From Croceimicrobium sp965656185 (GTDB lineage: Bacteria; Bacteroidota; Bacteroidia; Flavobacteriales; Schleiferiaceae): 64,000 nucleotides of DNA. The translations under genes and the position numbers were made by a program. Where the stretch lies: positions 248,001-312,000 of the forward strand of contig CBFHJH010000001.1 in assembly GCA_965656185.1 (NCBI GenBank), read 5' to 3'. This document shows, in pieces, positions 17,162 through 26,235 of the stretch; positions within the stretch are counted from its first letter, which is position 1, and the number at the start of each line of letters is the position of its first letter. The notes under the pieces were generated by a model. That model ran no database searches. It worked only from the letters and a program-made list of their open reading frames with translations, and was not told the origin of the DNA.

Positions 17162-17713
17162 TTAGAATTGAACGCCAGCGTCTTTATTGATCTCGTACCA
17201 AACACAACGCTCTAAATGAGGATAATCCGCTAAACGTGGGTGCCGGAACTCATCCATTTTCTGCATGCCGATCTTTTGCATCACCTTTTCAGATTTGGTA
17301 TTCTTGAGGGTACAGGTGGAGAAAAGTTTAGTTAGCCTAAGGTCTGAAAATGCGTATTGCACACAACGTTTTGCTCCTTCGGTGGCTAGGCCTTGTCCCC
17401 AAAATGACCTACGAAGCCGCCAGCCGATATCTGTGGCAGGCGTAAAGGAGCTTTCGTATTCCTGATAGGCGAGACCGATAAAACCGATCAGTTCGCCATT
17501 ATCGAGAAGGTCGCAGGCATAATAGGTATGGCCTCGTTTTAGGTAATGCTGGTTTAGGCGATCCATGTAATCTTCCGATTCCTGGGGGCTTAAAACCCTC
17601 GGGAAGTGCTGCATCACCAAAGGATCCGCGTTTAATTGGATAAAAGGGTTTAGGTCTGGTTCGCGCCAAAGCCGAAATCCAATGCGTTTTGAGGTAAAGA
17701 GGTAATCAGACAA
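17162..17713 (-). CDS. GNAT family N-acetyltransferase (RimJ-like)
   Basis: This 183-residue protein begins LFTSKRIGFRLWREPD. It has the GNAT acetyl-CoA-binding signature in RRSFWGQGLATEGAKRCVQY and the conserved LFSTCTLKNTKSEKVMQKIGM, typical of RimJ/RimL-type enzymes that acetylate protein N-termini or small molecules. Length is normal. It stands alone, 122 bases before the next gene. The substrate is unknown. Confidence 0.9.
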   Translation of the reverse strand: MSDYLFTSKRIGFRLWREPDLNPFIQLNADPLVMQHFPRVLSPQESEDYMDRLNQHYLKRGHTYYACDLLDNGELIGFIGLAYQEYESSFTPATDIGWRLRRSFWGQGLATEGAKRCVQYAFSDLRLTKLFSTCTLKNTKSEKVMQKIGMQKMDEFRHPRLADYPHLERCVWYEINKDAGVQF

Positions 17714-17835
17714 TTTTAAAGGACTCTTTAAGGAAAAGGAAATACATCAGCTAAAGGTATAGCAGTTTAGGATTATTCCTATCATGCTATGATCAATCCT
17801 TAAACATACTACTTAAGGCTATTGCTTTATGGAGC

Positions 17836-18597
17836 TCAGATCAATTTGGGGTACTTGAAGGAATAGTTAAGTAAGCTTTTCATTTTTTCACTGCTTATGA
17901 TCTTATAATCGTTGCTGGCCTGTTCATTAAACTCCAAATTAAAACGTCCTAGTTTTTGCGCTTCAATTTGGTAAAATGCTCGACGGGTGGGGTGATCGTC
18001 GGTGCAGGCATTCAAAACACCAGCCCATTGATCTTGCACAATAATTTGTTCAATGATCCCAATACAGTCATCTCGATGGATGAAATTGATGAAGGCTTCT
18101 GGATTATCTACAATTTGCTTTGCTTTAATGAAATTCCCAGGCTTTCGATCGTAACCAAAAAGTCCTCCAAATCTTAAAATAGTACTTTGGAAATAGGGAT
18201 TCGCGATAAAGAGTTTCTCGATTTCGGCAAGCACGGTCTTTCGGGTGGGACATTCTTCCGTAACGATATCATTGATGTTAGGGTAAACAGAGGTAGAGCT
18301 TATAAAGATTACCTTTTGTAGCTGCGAATTTTCGATTTGCTTTACGAGTTCTTTAAAGGCTTCAGGCTGTTTTAGGTTTATCGAAATAATAAGCACTTCA
18401 CAGTTTAGGAAGGTCCCTAAATCTAGGTCATCTTTACTCAGGTCGATCAGAAAGGTCTTAATCCCTAATGCTTTAAGACCTTGAAGCTTTTCTGGGCTCG
18501 TGGTGGAACCGTTTACGGCGTAGCCTTTAGCCAGGAGCTTGCTAGCTAAGGCTTGACCAAGCCATCCGCAGCCTAATATGCTAATTTTTTGTTTCAA
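17836..18597 (-). CDS. NAD(P)-binding SDR-type epimerase/reductase (YeeZ-like)
   Basis: This 253-residue Rossmann-fold protein starts with ISILGCGWLGQALASKLLAK, the dinucleotide-binding motif. IFISSTSVYPN follows, with the catalytic Ser/Tyr region of extended SDRs but no clear YxxxK; INFIHRDDCIGIIEQI is typical of the YeeZ-like group. The start codon is TTG. The substrate is unknown. Intergenic DNA on both sides suggests a single-gene unit. Confidence 0.83.
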   Translation of the reverse strand: MKQKISILGCGWLGQALASKLLAKGYAVNGSTTSPEKLQGLKALGIKTFLIDLSKDDLDLGTFLNCEVLIISINLKQPEAFKELVKQIENSQLQKVIFISSTSVYPNINDIVTEECPTRKTVLAEIEKLFIANPYFQSTILRFGGLFGYDRKPGNFIKAKQIVDNPEAFINFIHRDDCIGIIEQIIVQDQWAGVLNACTDDHPTRRAFYQIEAQKLGRFNLEFNEQASNDYKIISSEKMKSLLNYSFKYPKLI

Positions 18598-18716
18598 GCT
18601 AAGTGGGGGTTAGGGGAATCTATTAAGGCTAAGGGTTCAATTAGATCTTAAGAATAGGGGAGTTTAGGTAGAAGATATGACTTTTGGATGGCGCATTAAA
18701 GGCCTGTATGGAATGC

Positions 18717-20012
18717 CTAATTTTTGACAAATCGAATTTTCTGATGCTTGTTAGCACTAATGAGTTCTAAAATGTAATAGCCCTTGTCTAAACCCTTTAA
18801 AGAAATGGAAGAGCTTTCAGTGTTTTCAGGCAAATTCTCTTGGAATACCAGTCGACCACCACTTTCCTTTACTAATAATCTGTAGGCATCATGATTAGCA
18901 CCTAATTGAACGTTTAACTGGTCTTGAGTTGGGTTGGGGTAGACAAGTAAGTCAGAAGAAGCTGAGCGAAGGGCCATTTTTTTAGCAGCAAGGCCCGGAA
19001 AAACTTCAAGCCGATCTAATTGTGAGATGTCACGAATACAGGAGGCTTGATTAAAGTTTTGAGGATCGATCAGCGGCATCAAAAATTGATTGCAGGCATT
19101 AACCATAGCAGAAACCTGACCTTCGGTGAATTCGGAACGGCAAAAATCTCCTTTGTAATCCATGTGATTATTCCTATCACTAGGGTAGCTAGCTTTAAAA
19201 CTGGGGCATTCATCCTGCTGATTATGCTCGCAACCGCTTTGAATATTATGACCGGCGTAGGGAGGTGTGTCACTGATTTTATCCCCCGGAGCTATACAGC
19301 CGTCTTCAAAAACATGGGCCAAGCCCAAATAATGCCCTACTTCATGAACCAATACATCACCGTCGTTTAAACTACCTTTTTTGGTATGGAGGTGATCGTG
19401 CAACAAGACGATGTGCTGGTAGGGACTTTGGTATTTAGACCATCCACTAATAAAGGTGGAGTAACTACCAAATGTGCCATGCTGCGCCGATTGGGCAATA
19501 ATGATCACTAAGTAGTTCTGGTGATTCAGGCCGGTCATAGCATCGATGTAGCGGTCGGTAAGTGCAATGATCTTCGCCGGATCACGATCGATGTAAAAGA
19601 CGCCCGCCCTTTGCGGACCTTGTCCAGAGATGAAGGTAGAAGAATCTACCGCTTGTTCTACGAAAGTGAAGTCAGAAGCGTGGGGAAGGGGAAGTGCTTT
19701 CCCAGCCTGAGCCGTAGCCACTTGAAACTCTATACTGGTATTGGGTTTCAAATTGGCAACTTGTGCGAACTGCTGATTTAGCCAATCGATTTGAAACTGA
19801 AGGTCATGAAGGCTATACTTTATTTGAATACCTGGATTGGGATCATGATCGAAAATGTAGAAAAGGGTGGGAATTTTGATGTGATCTACCGACTGTTTAG
19901 CGCTGATCTGCGGCAAAGCTTCAATCTCTGAGGGTAAAGTGGCGCACCACTGTCCCCAGAAAAACTCAGGAAGAGCCATAGCAATGAGCAGAAAGACCAG
20001 CTTTTTATTCAT
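18717..20012 (-). CDS. Secreted M43 (pappalysin-type) zinc metalloprotease with T9SS sorting domain
   Basis: This 431-residue protein starts at the ATG at 20012, which gives a proper signal peptide (LVFLLIAMALPEFFWG); the frame extends 29 codons further without one. The catalytic helix is HEVGHYLGLAH (residues 223-233), with the third His ligand typical of metzincins, and NNHMDYKGD supplies the Met-turn. The C-terminal ~80 residues (VYPNPTQDQLNV, LDKGYYILEL) are a type A T9SS sorting domain. It is therefore an extracellular protease, probably degrading protein for food. It stands alone and precedes the two tRNA genes. Confidence 0.9.
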   Translation of the reverse strand: MNKKLVFLLIAMALPEFFWGQWCATLPSEIEALPQISAKQSVDHIKIPTLFYIFDHDPNPGIQIKYSLHDLQFQIDWLNQQFAQVANLKPNTSIEFQVATAQAGKALPLPHASDFTFVEQAVDSSTFISGQGPQRAGVFYIDRDPAKIIALTDRYIDAMTGLNHQNYLVIIIAQSAQHGTFGSYSTFISGWSKYQSPYQHIVLLHDHLHTKKGSLNDGDVLVHEVGHYLGLAHVFEDGCIAPGDKISDTPPYAGHNIQSGCEHNQQDECPSFKASYPSDRNNHMDYKGDFCRSEFTEGQVSAMVNACNQFLMPLIDPQNFNQASCIRDISQLDRLEVFPGLAAKKMALRSASSDLLVYPNPTQDQLNVQLGANHDAYRLLVKESGGRLVFQENLPENTESSSISLKGLDKGYYILELISANKHQKIRFVKN

Positions 20013-20087
20013 AAAAGGGCAGAAGCTAAAGCGGAAAGATACTAAATAGTATCTCGTAGATCGTGCTTTGAGTGGCGGACAAGAAAA

Positions 20088-20117
20088 AAGCCTTGCCATT
20101 TTAAAACGGCAAGGCTT
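20088..20117 (-). terminator. Terminator after tRNA-Leu
   Basis: A 10-bp perfect stem (20088-20097 with 20108-20117) encloses a 10-nt loop. On the minus strand it is followed by a run of T, 15 bases beyond the 3' end of tRNA-Leu. Confidence 0.75.
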
Positions 20118-20131
20118 AAAACTTTTGAAAG

Positions 20132-20215
20132 TGCCCAGAACAGGAGTCGAACCTGCACGACCGTAAGGTCACTACCCCCTCAAGGTAGCGTGTCTACCAA
20201 TTCCACCACCTGGGC
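20132..20215 (-). tRNA. tRNA-Leu (GAG)
   Basis: This 84-nt class II tRNA reads GCCCAGG at the 5' end, paired with CTGGGC at the 3' end. Its anticodon loop is TTGAGGG (anticodon GAG), it has a long variable arm (TGACCTTACGGTCG) and the T-loop GGTTCGACTCC. CCA is not encoded. No clear promoter of its own is visible. Confidence 0.94.
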
Positions 20216-20287
20216 TTAGATAGAACATAGAAAAAGAGCTTAGAATATAGACAGGTCCATCTTCTTTTTACTCGATCTACGTGCTAC

Positions 20288-20308
20288 AAAAAAAGCCCTC
20301 GAAGGGCT
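20288..20308 (-). terminator. Terminator between tRNA-Lys and tRNA-Leu
   Basis: AGCCCT pairs with AGGGCT around a 3-nt loop (20294-20308), followed on the minus strand by seven T. It sits six bases past the tRNA-Lys 3' end, so the two tRNAs may be only partly co-transcribed. Confidence 0.65.
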
Positions 20309-20313
20309 CTCTT

Positions 20314-20389
20314 TGGTGACTCAGCAGGGGCTCGAACCCTGGACCCTCTCCTTAAAAGGGAGATGCTCTACCAACTGAGCTACTGAGTC
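20314..20389 (-). tRNA. tRNA-Lys (TTT), CCA encoded
   Basis: This 76-nt tRNA has acceptor GACTCAG paired with CTGAGTC, anticodon loop CTTTTAA (anticodon TTT) and T-loop GGTTCGAGCCC. Unlike the two other tRNAs in the window, the 3' CCA is encoded. Confidence 0.95.
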
Positions 20390-20414
20390 GTTATCCCGTT
20401 TTGTTTTGGGGCTG

Positions 20415-20447
20415 CAAATATAAGGGCAAGTTTCTTTTTTGACCAAA
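20415..20447 (-). promoter_or_regulatory. Promoter of tRNA-Lys
   Basis: On the minus strand TTTG (20447-20444) is followed after 21 bases by TATATTTG (20422-20415). The -7 sequence, including the next C, is identical to that of the tRNA-Met promoter. Confidence 0.65.
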
Positions 20448-20492
20448 GGCTAGAGGGAAAAAAATCAGAGAAATTTATCAAGCCTTCTCCAT

Positions 20493-20500
20493 TAGCTTTG
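20493..20500 (+). promoter_or_regulatory. Candidate -7 element of aroK
   Basis: TAGCTTTG matches TAnnTTTG, 19 bases before the aroK ATG. A -33 box is not clear. Confidence 0.5.
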
Positions 20501-20519
20501 TTAGCAGTAATTTAGGCCC

Positions 20520-21029
20520 ATGAAAATTTCACTTATAGGTTATATGGGAGCTGGTAAGAGCCACCTAGGCCAGTCTTTGGCGCTTCAGCTGCAGCTGCCT
20601 TTTGTAGATCTTGATCGAGAGATAGAAAGAGAATCGGGGGAAACGGTTTCGGAATTGATCTTGAATAGAGGAGAATTGCACTTTCGGAAACTGGAACGAG
20701 CTGTACTCGAAAAGATCTTAGGGCAGGATAGCTTCGTTTTAGCTTTGGGTGGCGGTACACCCTGCTATTACGATAATATGGATCTAGTGAATAGTAGTTC
20801 CTTATCGGTTTACCTAGAGGCTAGTATTCCACAATTATTTGAAACTTTGCAAAAAGACCGGCGCGAGCGACCTTTGATCGCTCACCTCAAGGATGCAGAC
20901 CTCAAGGAGTTTATTGCTAAGCATCTTTTTGAGCGACGCGACTTTTACGAGAAAGCGATCTTAAAAATCCCGGCTAAACAAAACCAATTGGACGAACGTC
21001 TTAAAGCCATAAAAGAATACCTAGCATGA
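20520..21029 (+). CDS. aroK: Shikimate kinase
   Basis: This 169-residue enzyme phosphorylates shikimate at the 3-OH using ATP, the fifth step of the chorismate pathway. The Walker A loop is GYMGAGKS (residues 7-14). Shikimate contacts appear in PFVDLDREIE, GELHFRKLERAVL and LALGGGTPCY, and the lid arginines in RRERPLI. Length is standard. Its stop overlaps the nitroreductase start by four bases, so the two are co-transcribed, though no metabolic link is obvious. Confidence 0.95.
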   Translation: MKISLIGYMGAGKSHLGQSLALQLQLPFVDLDREIERESGETVSELILNRGELHFRKLERAVLEKILGQDSFVLALGGGTPCYYDNMDLVNSSSLSVYLEASIPQLFETLQKDRRERPLIAHLKDADLKEFIAKHLFERRDFYEKAILKIPAKQNQLDERLKAIKEYLA

Positions 21030-21613
21030 ACGATGCCTTAACACAAGTAAAGAAGATTATCGCCGAAAGGCGGACCGTGAAACCAGATACCTATTCGACC
21101 GAAACGATAGACGACCACTTTATTAACCAGATCTTGGAACAAGCAAATTGGGCGCCTACGCATGGTTATACTGAACCCTGGCGCTTTGTGGTCTATAAAG
21201 GAGAGGGCTTGGAACGACTAGGTAAGTTTTTAGCCGATTACAACCAGCCCGATCCCAATGCCGAGGATTTCAATCAGATGCGTTACGATCGCTTGTATAA
21301 GCGCCCTCAAATGGCTTCCCATGTTATTGGCATTGCCATGAAGCCGGGTACCAATCCTAAGATTCCGGAAATAGAGGAGGTATCGGCCGTAGCCATGGCG
21401 GTGCAAAATATGTGGTTAATGACCCAGGCCCTGGGATTGGCCGGCTACTGGAGCACCGGACAGGTGGCATTCTCCGACCAGCTTCGTGACTTTATGGGCC
21501 TGGATGATAGTCATAAGAGCTTAGGATTATTCTATCTCGGTAAACCCGGAAAAGAAAATCCGCAGGGTAGACGTATTAGCGATATCACTGAAAAAGTGCG
21601 CTGGGAGAGTTAA
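21026..21613 (+). CDS. Nitroreductase-family FMN flavoprotein
   Basis: This 195-residue protein begins with the family pattern IIAERRTVKPDTYST. WAPTHGYTEPWRFVV follows, with the FMN phosphate contacts, then AVAMAVQNMWLMTQALGLAGYWSTG and the C-terminal LGLFYLGKPG. Members reduce nitro compounds, flavins or quinones with NAD(P)H. The physiological substrate is unknown. It is translationally coupled to aroK and followed by a likely terminator. Confidence 0.9.
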   Translation: MNDALTQVKKIIAERRTVKPDTYSTETIDDHFINQILEQANWAPTHGYTEPWRFVVYKGEGLERLGKFLADYNQPDPNAEDFNQMRYDRLYKRPQMASHVIGIAMKPGTNPKIPEIEEVSAVAMAVQNMWLMTQALGLAGYWSTGQVAFSDQLRDFMGLDDSHKSLGLFYLGKPGKENPQGRRISDITEKVRWES

Positions 21614-21633
21614 ATGAATTTAGAGCATCATTG

Positions 21634-21669
21634 AGGGCCTTAGACCAGATTTGGTTCATGGCCCTTTTT
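21634..21669 (+). terminator. Probable terminator after aroK-nitroreductase
   Basis: AGGGCC (21634-21639) pairs with GGCCCT (21660-21665), an inner ACCA/TGGT helix extends the stem, and five T follow. The internal bulges make it weaker than other terminators here. Confidence 0.5.
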
Positions 21670-21696
21670 GATTTAAGCTTATACCAGCAGCATGAT

Positions 21697-23103
21697 TTAG
21701 TTTAGCACTGCGGCCGCTGCCGCCAGTTTGGCATTTACCTGATTCAGCTTAGCCTCGGTTTCAATCTCTTTTTGTCTGGCATCGAGGTATTTTAATTCGC
21801 GGGAATTGACCAAGAATAAAGAGCTTTCTCCGTTTCTAAACTTTACGTTTTCGGCACGTAAAAGGCGGCGGTAGTTGTTTACCATCGAGCGTATCTGGTT
21901 GAGCTGCTGAGCGTTCAGGGTCAATTCAGCTTCCAAGGCATTTACCTTATTCCTAATTTCTTGCGCCTTTAATTCTCGTCCTAATTCATTTTCCTGAATC
22001 TTCACCTTAGACTTTAGAACTTCGCCTCGTCCTTTACGAACAAAGAGAGGGAAGCTTGCCTTTAAGCCCCAGGTGTAGTTGTCGACGGAGTAGTTGGCAA
22101 AGAAATCATTCTGTACTGGCTGATTAAGAAACTTGTAATTCAAGGTTAGCTCTGGCTTGAGCTGTTCTACTTGTAGTCTCCTTTCCACATCGATACGCTC
22201 TATTTTTAAGCGATAAACCTCTAAAGCCGGGTGTTCTTGAAACCAATTTTCGGGAAGTAAGATCTGGCTGGCCGACATTTGGTAGATCGGATAAGCTAAT
22301 TTACTGATGTCCAAGGGCACTTGGCCGTCTAGCCAAAGGTAGGTGGCGAGGATATTGCGTTTATGGATAAAATTGGCCTGACTTTTTTGTAAGCTCACTT
22401 GTCTGTCTTGCACCTGAATGGCTGCTTCCAGGGTATCGATAAAGGGCTCATCGCCAACCATGGCTGCACTTTTTACGGCATTGAATCGGAATTGGGCTAG
22501 CTCAAGTGCTTCTTGGAAAAGTAAATACTCCTGATAAGCGGCATACCAATCCCAATAAGCATTTAGCGCATCTTCCATCAATTGGTTAAGGGCTAGATCG
22601 ATCTCGAATTCGGCCGATTCTTCCAACAACCTGGCTTGTTTTAGCATGGCACGCCTCTCATCTATGAAAAGCCCTCTACCTAGTGTCCAACTCACATCGG
22701 CGTACCATAATCCACTGGCCGGAACGGTATTTTGTCCATTGAGGTAGATACCGTCATTGAGTTCGTATCCGGCTTTAGCTTTGAAACCAAACCAGGCCGG
22801 AATCTCTAAACCGCTGTTTTGTAACTGGTAGTAGTTTTTAGCGTCGAAACGCTTTTGGTCGATCTCGGAGAATAGTTTAGGATCAAATCCACCACTGGCT
22901 TTAAGGCGGGCCGCACGAGCCGACTCGCGCAATAAGCGCGCTTGGGCGGCTAGAGGATGATGTCGCTCCACGATGGCCATAAATGTATCCACCGGCAGAG
23001 CAATGCTATCCATGCGTAGGCTGTCTTGAGCCTTTAGACTCAAGTTTATTAGCACCAGGCCTATTAAGAGGAGGCTATTTCTTCTTAGCAGACTCTTTCT
23101 CAT
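21697..23103 (-). CDS. TolC-family outer-membrane efflux protein
   Basis: This 468-residue protein starts at the ATG at 23103, giving a signal peptide (NSLLLIGLVLINLSLKAQ); the open frame upstream lacks one. It is rich in long amphipathic helices with the OEP repeat look: LAQARLLRESARAARLKASG early and QARLLEESAEFEIDLALNQL in the first half, then a second similar half ending KLNQVNAKLAAAAAVLN. It would form the outer-membrane channel of the export system encoded just upstream. Its start overlaps the HlyD gene by 29 bases. It is last in the operon. Confidence 0.87.
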   Translation of the reverse strand: MRKSLLRRNSLLLIGLVLINLSLKAQDSLRMDSIALPVDTFMAIVERHHPLAAQARLLRESARAARLKASGGFDPKLFSEIDQKRFDAKNYYQLQNSGLEIPAWFGFKAKAGYELNDGIYLNGQNTVPASGLWYADVSWTLGRGLFIDERRAMLKQARLLEESAEFEIDLALNQLMEDALNAYWDWYAAYQEYLLFQEALELAQFRFNAVKSAAMVGDEPFIDTLEAAIQVQDRQVSLQKSQANFIHKRNILATYLWLDGQVPLDISKLAYPIYQMSASQILLPENWFQEHPALEVYRLKIERIDVERRLQVEQLKPELTLNYKFLNQPVQNDFFANYSVDNYTWGLKASFPLFVRKGRGEVLKSKVKIQENELGRELKAQEIRNKVNALEAELTLNAQQLNQIRSMVNNYRRLLRAENVKFRNGESSLFLVNSRELKYLDARQKEIETEAKLNQVNAKLAAAAAVLN

Positions 23104-24442
23104 CACTAGCTTTTTCAGGCTGATAAAAATCGGCGGGGAATCCATTGATCTGTCGCCAGATCTCATACCAGATCGGCACATCGTTCAATAAGGCGAAAGT
23201 ACGGGCACCAGCGCCTACTCGCACGCCTTCGGGCCAAGGCTCTTGATTGGGGTCTGGTGAGACCAAAAGACGGTATAAACCATTCTCAGAAGTGAAGTTA
23301 TCGATCGCCACGATTCGTCCGCCAAAGGTTCCCACCGAAACCCCAGGCCATCCACTAAAGAAGAAGGCGGGCCATCCGTCGAATTGGATGCGAACTTCTT
23401 CGCCCACGTGCATTAAGGGATAGTCTAATGGTTTTACGTACATCTCGATCGCCAAGTCGTAATCGGCGGGCATAATGGTAAGAATGCGCTCACCTTCTTT
23501 AACCGTTTCACCAATACCGGTCTTTACCGCTCGGGTAATGTAACCATCTTGGGGAGCGGTGAGGTAATAATTACTGGTGCGTACGGCATAATTACTGTAT
23601 TGATTTTCCAGTTTACTCACTTCTGCCGCCGTTCCAAACATATTGGATAGGGTGGAGAAGCGCTCACTGCGCGCTTTGGAAATCTTAGAGTCGTATTCGG
23701 CTTCAATGGCGTTCAGGTTTACCCGGGCATTGATCAATTCATTTCGACTCGCCAGTAATTTCGATTCCTGCGAGATTCGCTTCGAAATGGCTTCCTGTAG
23801 CTTTTGCTTACGACCTTCTAGATCGGTGCGGGAGTATAAACCTTGATTGTACAGGGTATCCATTCGCATCATCCGCGCTTCAGCGATCTCTTCGTTTGTA
23901 ACGCGTGCAATAAGATCCATGGAATCGGCCGTGACCTTTAGTTTACTGATCTGGATCTTATTTTGGGCTTGTTGCAATTTCAAACGCTTGTTTTCGACCA
24001 AAGCATTGATCTGCGTCTCCAAAGCCTTGGCTTTTTCTTCGTAATTGCTACGAGAACTAGCCTTAGCCTTAATTTGCTGATCGGTACGCTCTAATAATTG
24101 AGGGTCGAAATAGTCGTTTTTGATCTCAGATATATACAAGAGCGTGTCGCCTCTTTGCACAAAATCTCCTTCACTAACGAACCACTGATCGATACGCCCT
24201 CCGATAACCGACTGTAAGGTTTGTGGTCGTTTGTCGGGCTGCAAGCTAGTTACATAACCTTTGGTCATCACGTTCTGGGTCCAGGGTAAGAACAAGGCCC
24301 CTAGGATGGCGATGATGAAGACGGCAAAAAGGTTGCGACGGCCCTTATTGAAGCGGGCTTCATCCAAGAATACGCGCAAACTGGAGTATTGGCGCTTGTC
24401 GACTTTATCGTCGATCGAATTTTGGGGTGAAATGTTTAACAT
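23075..24442 (-). CDS. HlyD-family periplasmic adaptor (membrane fusion protein)
   Basis: This 455-residue protein has one N-terminal membrane segment (LFAVFIIAILGALFLPW). A biotinyl-lipoyl-like half-motif follows (TLQSVIGGRIDQWFVSEGDF), then a long coiled coil (~120-270, with repeated Q/A/K heptads), the second half-motif (YYLTAPQDGYITRAVKTGIG) and a beta-barrel. It bridges the inner-membrane ABC protein and the TolC-like channel. It overlaps the ABC gene by 7 bases and the TolC gene by 29, which indicates tight coupling. Confidence 0.9.
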   Translation of the reverse strand: MLNISPQNSIDDKVDKRQYSSLRVFLDEARFNKGRRNLFAVFIIAILGALFLPWTQNVMTKGYVTSLQPDKRPQTLQSVIGGRIDQWFVSEGDFVQRGDTLLYISEIKNDYFDPQLLERTDQQIKAKASSRSNYEEKAKALETQINALVENKRLKLQQAQNKIQISKLKVTADSMDLIARVTNEEIAEARMMRMDTLYNQGLYSRTDLEGRKQKLQEAISKRISQESKLLASRNELINARVNLNAIEAEYDSKISKARSERFSTLSNMFGTAAEVSKLENQYSNYAVRTSNYYLTAPQDGYITRAVKTGIGETVKEGERILTIMPADYDLAIEMYVKPLDYPLMHVGEEVRIQFDGWPAFFFSGWPGVSVGTFGGRIVAIDNFTSENGLYRLLVSPDPNQEPWPEGVRVGAGARTFALLNDVPIWYEIWRQINGFPADFYQPEKASDEKESAKKK

Positions 24443-26235
24443 GGCAAGTCGTCTTTAAGGTCTTCGTATTTGCCTTCTTTTACAATCCTTCCTTTATCTA
24501 AAACCATGATGTGGTCCATTCGCTCTAAGGATTTTCGATTGTTGGTAGCAATGATCACCGATTGCCCACAATCGAAACAGAGGTAGTCGAGCCAAACCTG
24601 ACGGGTTTTATCGTCTACATCGAACCAATTGTCCTCCAGAAGCAACAAATTATGTTGGCCGGCTAAACTGCGCGCCATTAAGATGCGATTGCGAGTAGAG
24701 CTAGCCAAACCTAATCCGGAAGAAGGCAATTGGGTAAAAATGCCATTGGGTAGGTCTTCCACGAAATCCTTTAGGCCCACCAAGTCGATCAGCTGCATTA
24801 CGTTTTCCTGACTAACGCTTTCGCGACGTAAACTAATGTTTTCCAAGATCGATCCTTCGAAGACCTCTTCTTGACGTAAATTATCGCCGATCAAGCTTCG
24901 CAAGGTTTCTAAGCGCACCTTGCGGTGTGGAATACTATTATAGAGTAAAGCACCTTCGTAAGAATCGAAAAGGCCAGCAATGAGCTGTAGGAGGGAAGAC
25001 TTACCCGAACTCATGGTGCCGGTAATACCGATCTTCTGTCCGTGCTTAACTTCAAAGCTTATGTCGTGCAAAATGCGGTGACCCCACTGTGGTGAATCTA
25101 AGTTGATGTTCTTCAACTTGATATTCAAAGGATCTTCACCACGCAGCTCTACTTGATCCTCTTCGCCTTGGTTTTCTAACTCGAGGTCGGTAACCGCGCC
25201 AAGTTTTTCTAGACCGGTTAATACATCGTAAATGGTTTCAATGCTGTATACCAATTTCTCTACCGAGGATATGATCTGTACGATTACGATTTCTGCCGCT
25301 ACAAACTGACCAATGTTCATTTGAGCATCGAAAACCAACAGTCCGCCTAGTAGTAAGAGGCCACCGGCAATAAGTACCTTAAAGAATACCAAAAAGCCAT
25401 ACTGACGCACCAATATAGAGAAGTGGGCGCGGCGTGAGCGAAGGTATTTACCGCTAAGATGATCGGTTTGCTCCATGGGGAGGTCGGTCTTTCCGGCCAT
25501 CTTAAAGGTGGAAAGGTTTCGCGCTAACTCTTCCAACCAACTTACCNNNNNNNNNNNNNNNNNNNNNNNNNNNNNNNNNNNNNNNNNNNNNNNNNNNNNN
25601 NNNNNNNNNNNNNNNNNNNNNNNNNNNNNNNNNNNNNNNNNNNCATATTTATGCTTACTTTCTTCTAAGCTGGTTTCCAGTCCTCTGCGTGAAGTAGAGC
25701 GGAAGAAGATCGCCAATAAAACCACTAAGGAGAAGCCAAAGGCGATGAAGAAGGGATGGTAAAGCGATAGGAGGATCAAACCAAAAACGATCTGTAAACT
25801 CGCTACCGAGAAGTCGAAGAGTAATTTGTATAATCCCTTCTGTACCGTGAGAACATCAAAAAAACGGTTGATCAGCTCCGGAGGGTAATTATTGCGCAGG
25901 GCACTTAATTTTAAGCGCGGAATACGGTAGGCGAATTCAACCGAAGCATTCACAAAGAGCCGCTGCTGGATGCGTTCCGCTACACTAAGCTGGAAGATCT
26001 GGAAGACTCCCGCTAAAGTTAAGCCTATCAATACCACGATCACTAAAACTACCCAAGAGGTAGAAGTGCTACCACTTTGGATCAGGTTAATGATCGCCTG
26101 AATTCCCAACGGAATAGAAAGGGTCAGTAAGCCATTAAAAAGGGCGTAGACGTATATGCTGCCTATGTCTTTACGCTCACTCGACAATAATTGCCAAAAG
26201 CGCTTTAAAGGCATTTTAGGATCCTTATTTGCCAT
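24436..26235 (-). CDS. ABC exporter with degenerate ATPase motifs, interrupted by an N run
   Basis: This protein has about 599 residues (33 hidden by N), with an N-terminal six-helix exporter domain and a C-terminal nucleotide-binding domain. Walker A is intact (GTMSSGKS, 406-413), but other motifs are not. The signature LSGGQ reads LASST (510-514), Walker B reads LLLLED with the Asp-Glu order reversed (534-535), and the switch His is Asn565. The Q-loop is also altered. HlyB-like fusions normally keep these. Either hydrolysis is slow or absent, or the protein works as a modified exporter. The frame is open across the gap. Confidence 0.85.
   Translation of the reverse strand: MANKDPKMPLKRFWQLLSSERKDIGSIYVYALFNGLLTLSIPLGIQAIINLIQSGSTSTSWVVLVIVVLIGLTLAGVFQIFQLSVAERIQQRLFVNASVEFAYRIPRLKLSALRNNYPPELINRFFDVLTVQKGLYKLLFDFSVASLQIVFGLILLSLYHPFFIAFGFSLVVLLAIFFRSTSRRGLETSLEESKHKYXXXXXXXXXXXXXXXXXXXXXXXXXXXXXXXXXVSWLEELARNLSTFKMAGKTDLPMEQTDHLSGKYLRSRRAHFSILVRQYGFLVFFKVLIAGGLLLLGGLLVFDAQMNIGQFVAAEIVIVQIISSVEKLVYSIETIYDVLTGLEKLGAVTDLELENQGEEDQVELRGEDPLNIKLKNINLDSPQWGHRILHDISFEVKHGQKIGITGTMSSGKSSLLQLIAGLFDSYEGALLYNSIPHRKVRLETLRSLIGDNLRQEEVFEGSILENISLRRESVSQENVMQLIDLVGLKDFVEDLPNGIFTQLPSSGLGLASSTRNRILMARSLAGQHNLLLLEDNWFDVDDKTRQVWLDYLCFDCGQSVIIATNNRKSLERMDHIMVLDKGRIVKEGKYEDLKDDLPC
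25547..25643. other. Run of 97 N (assembly gap)
   Basis: Unknown sequence lies inside the membrane domain of the ABC exporter gene. The flanking reading frame matches on both sides, so the gap length is likely right and the gene intact. Confidence 0.95.
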
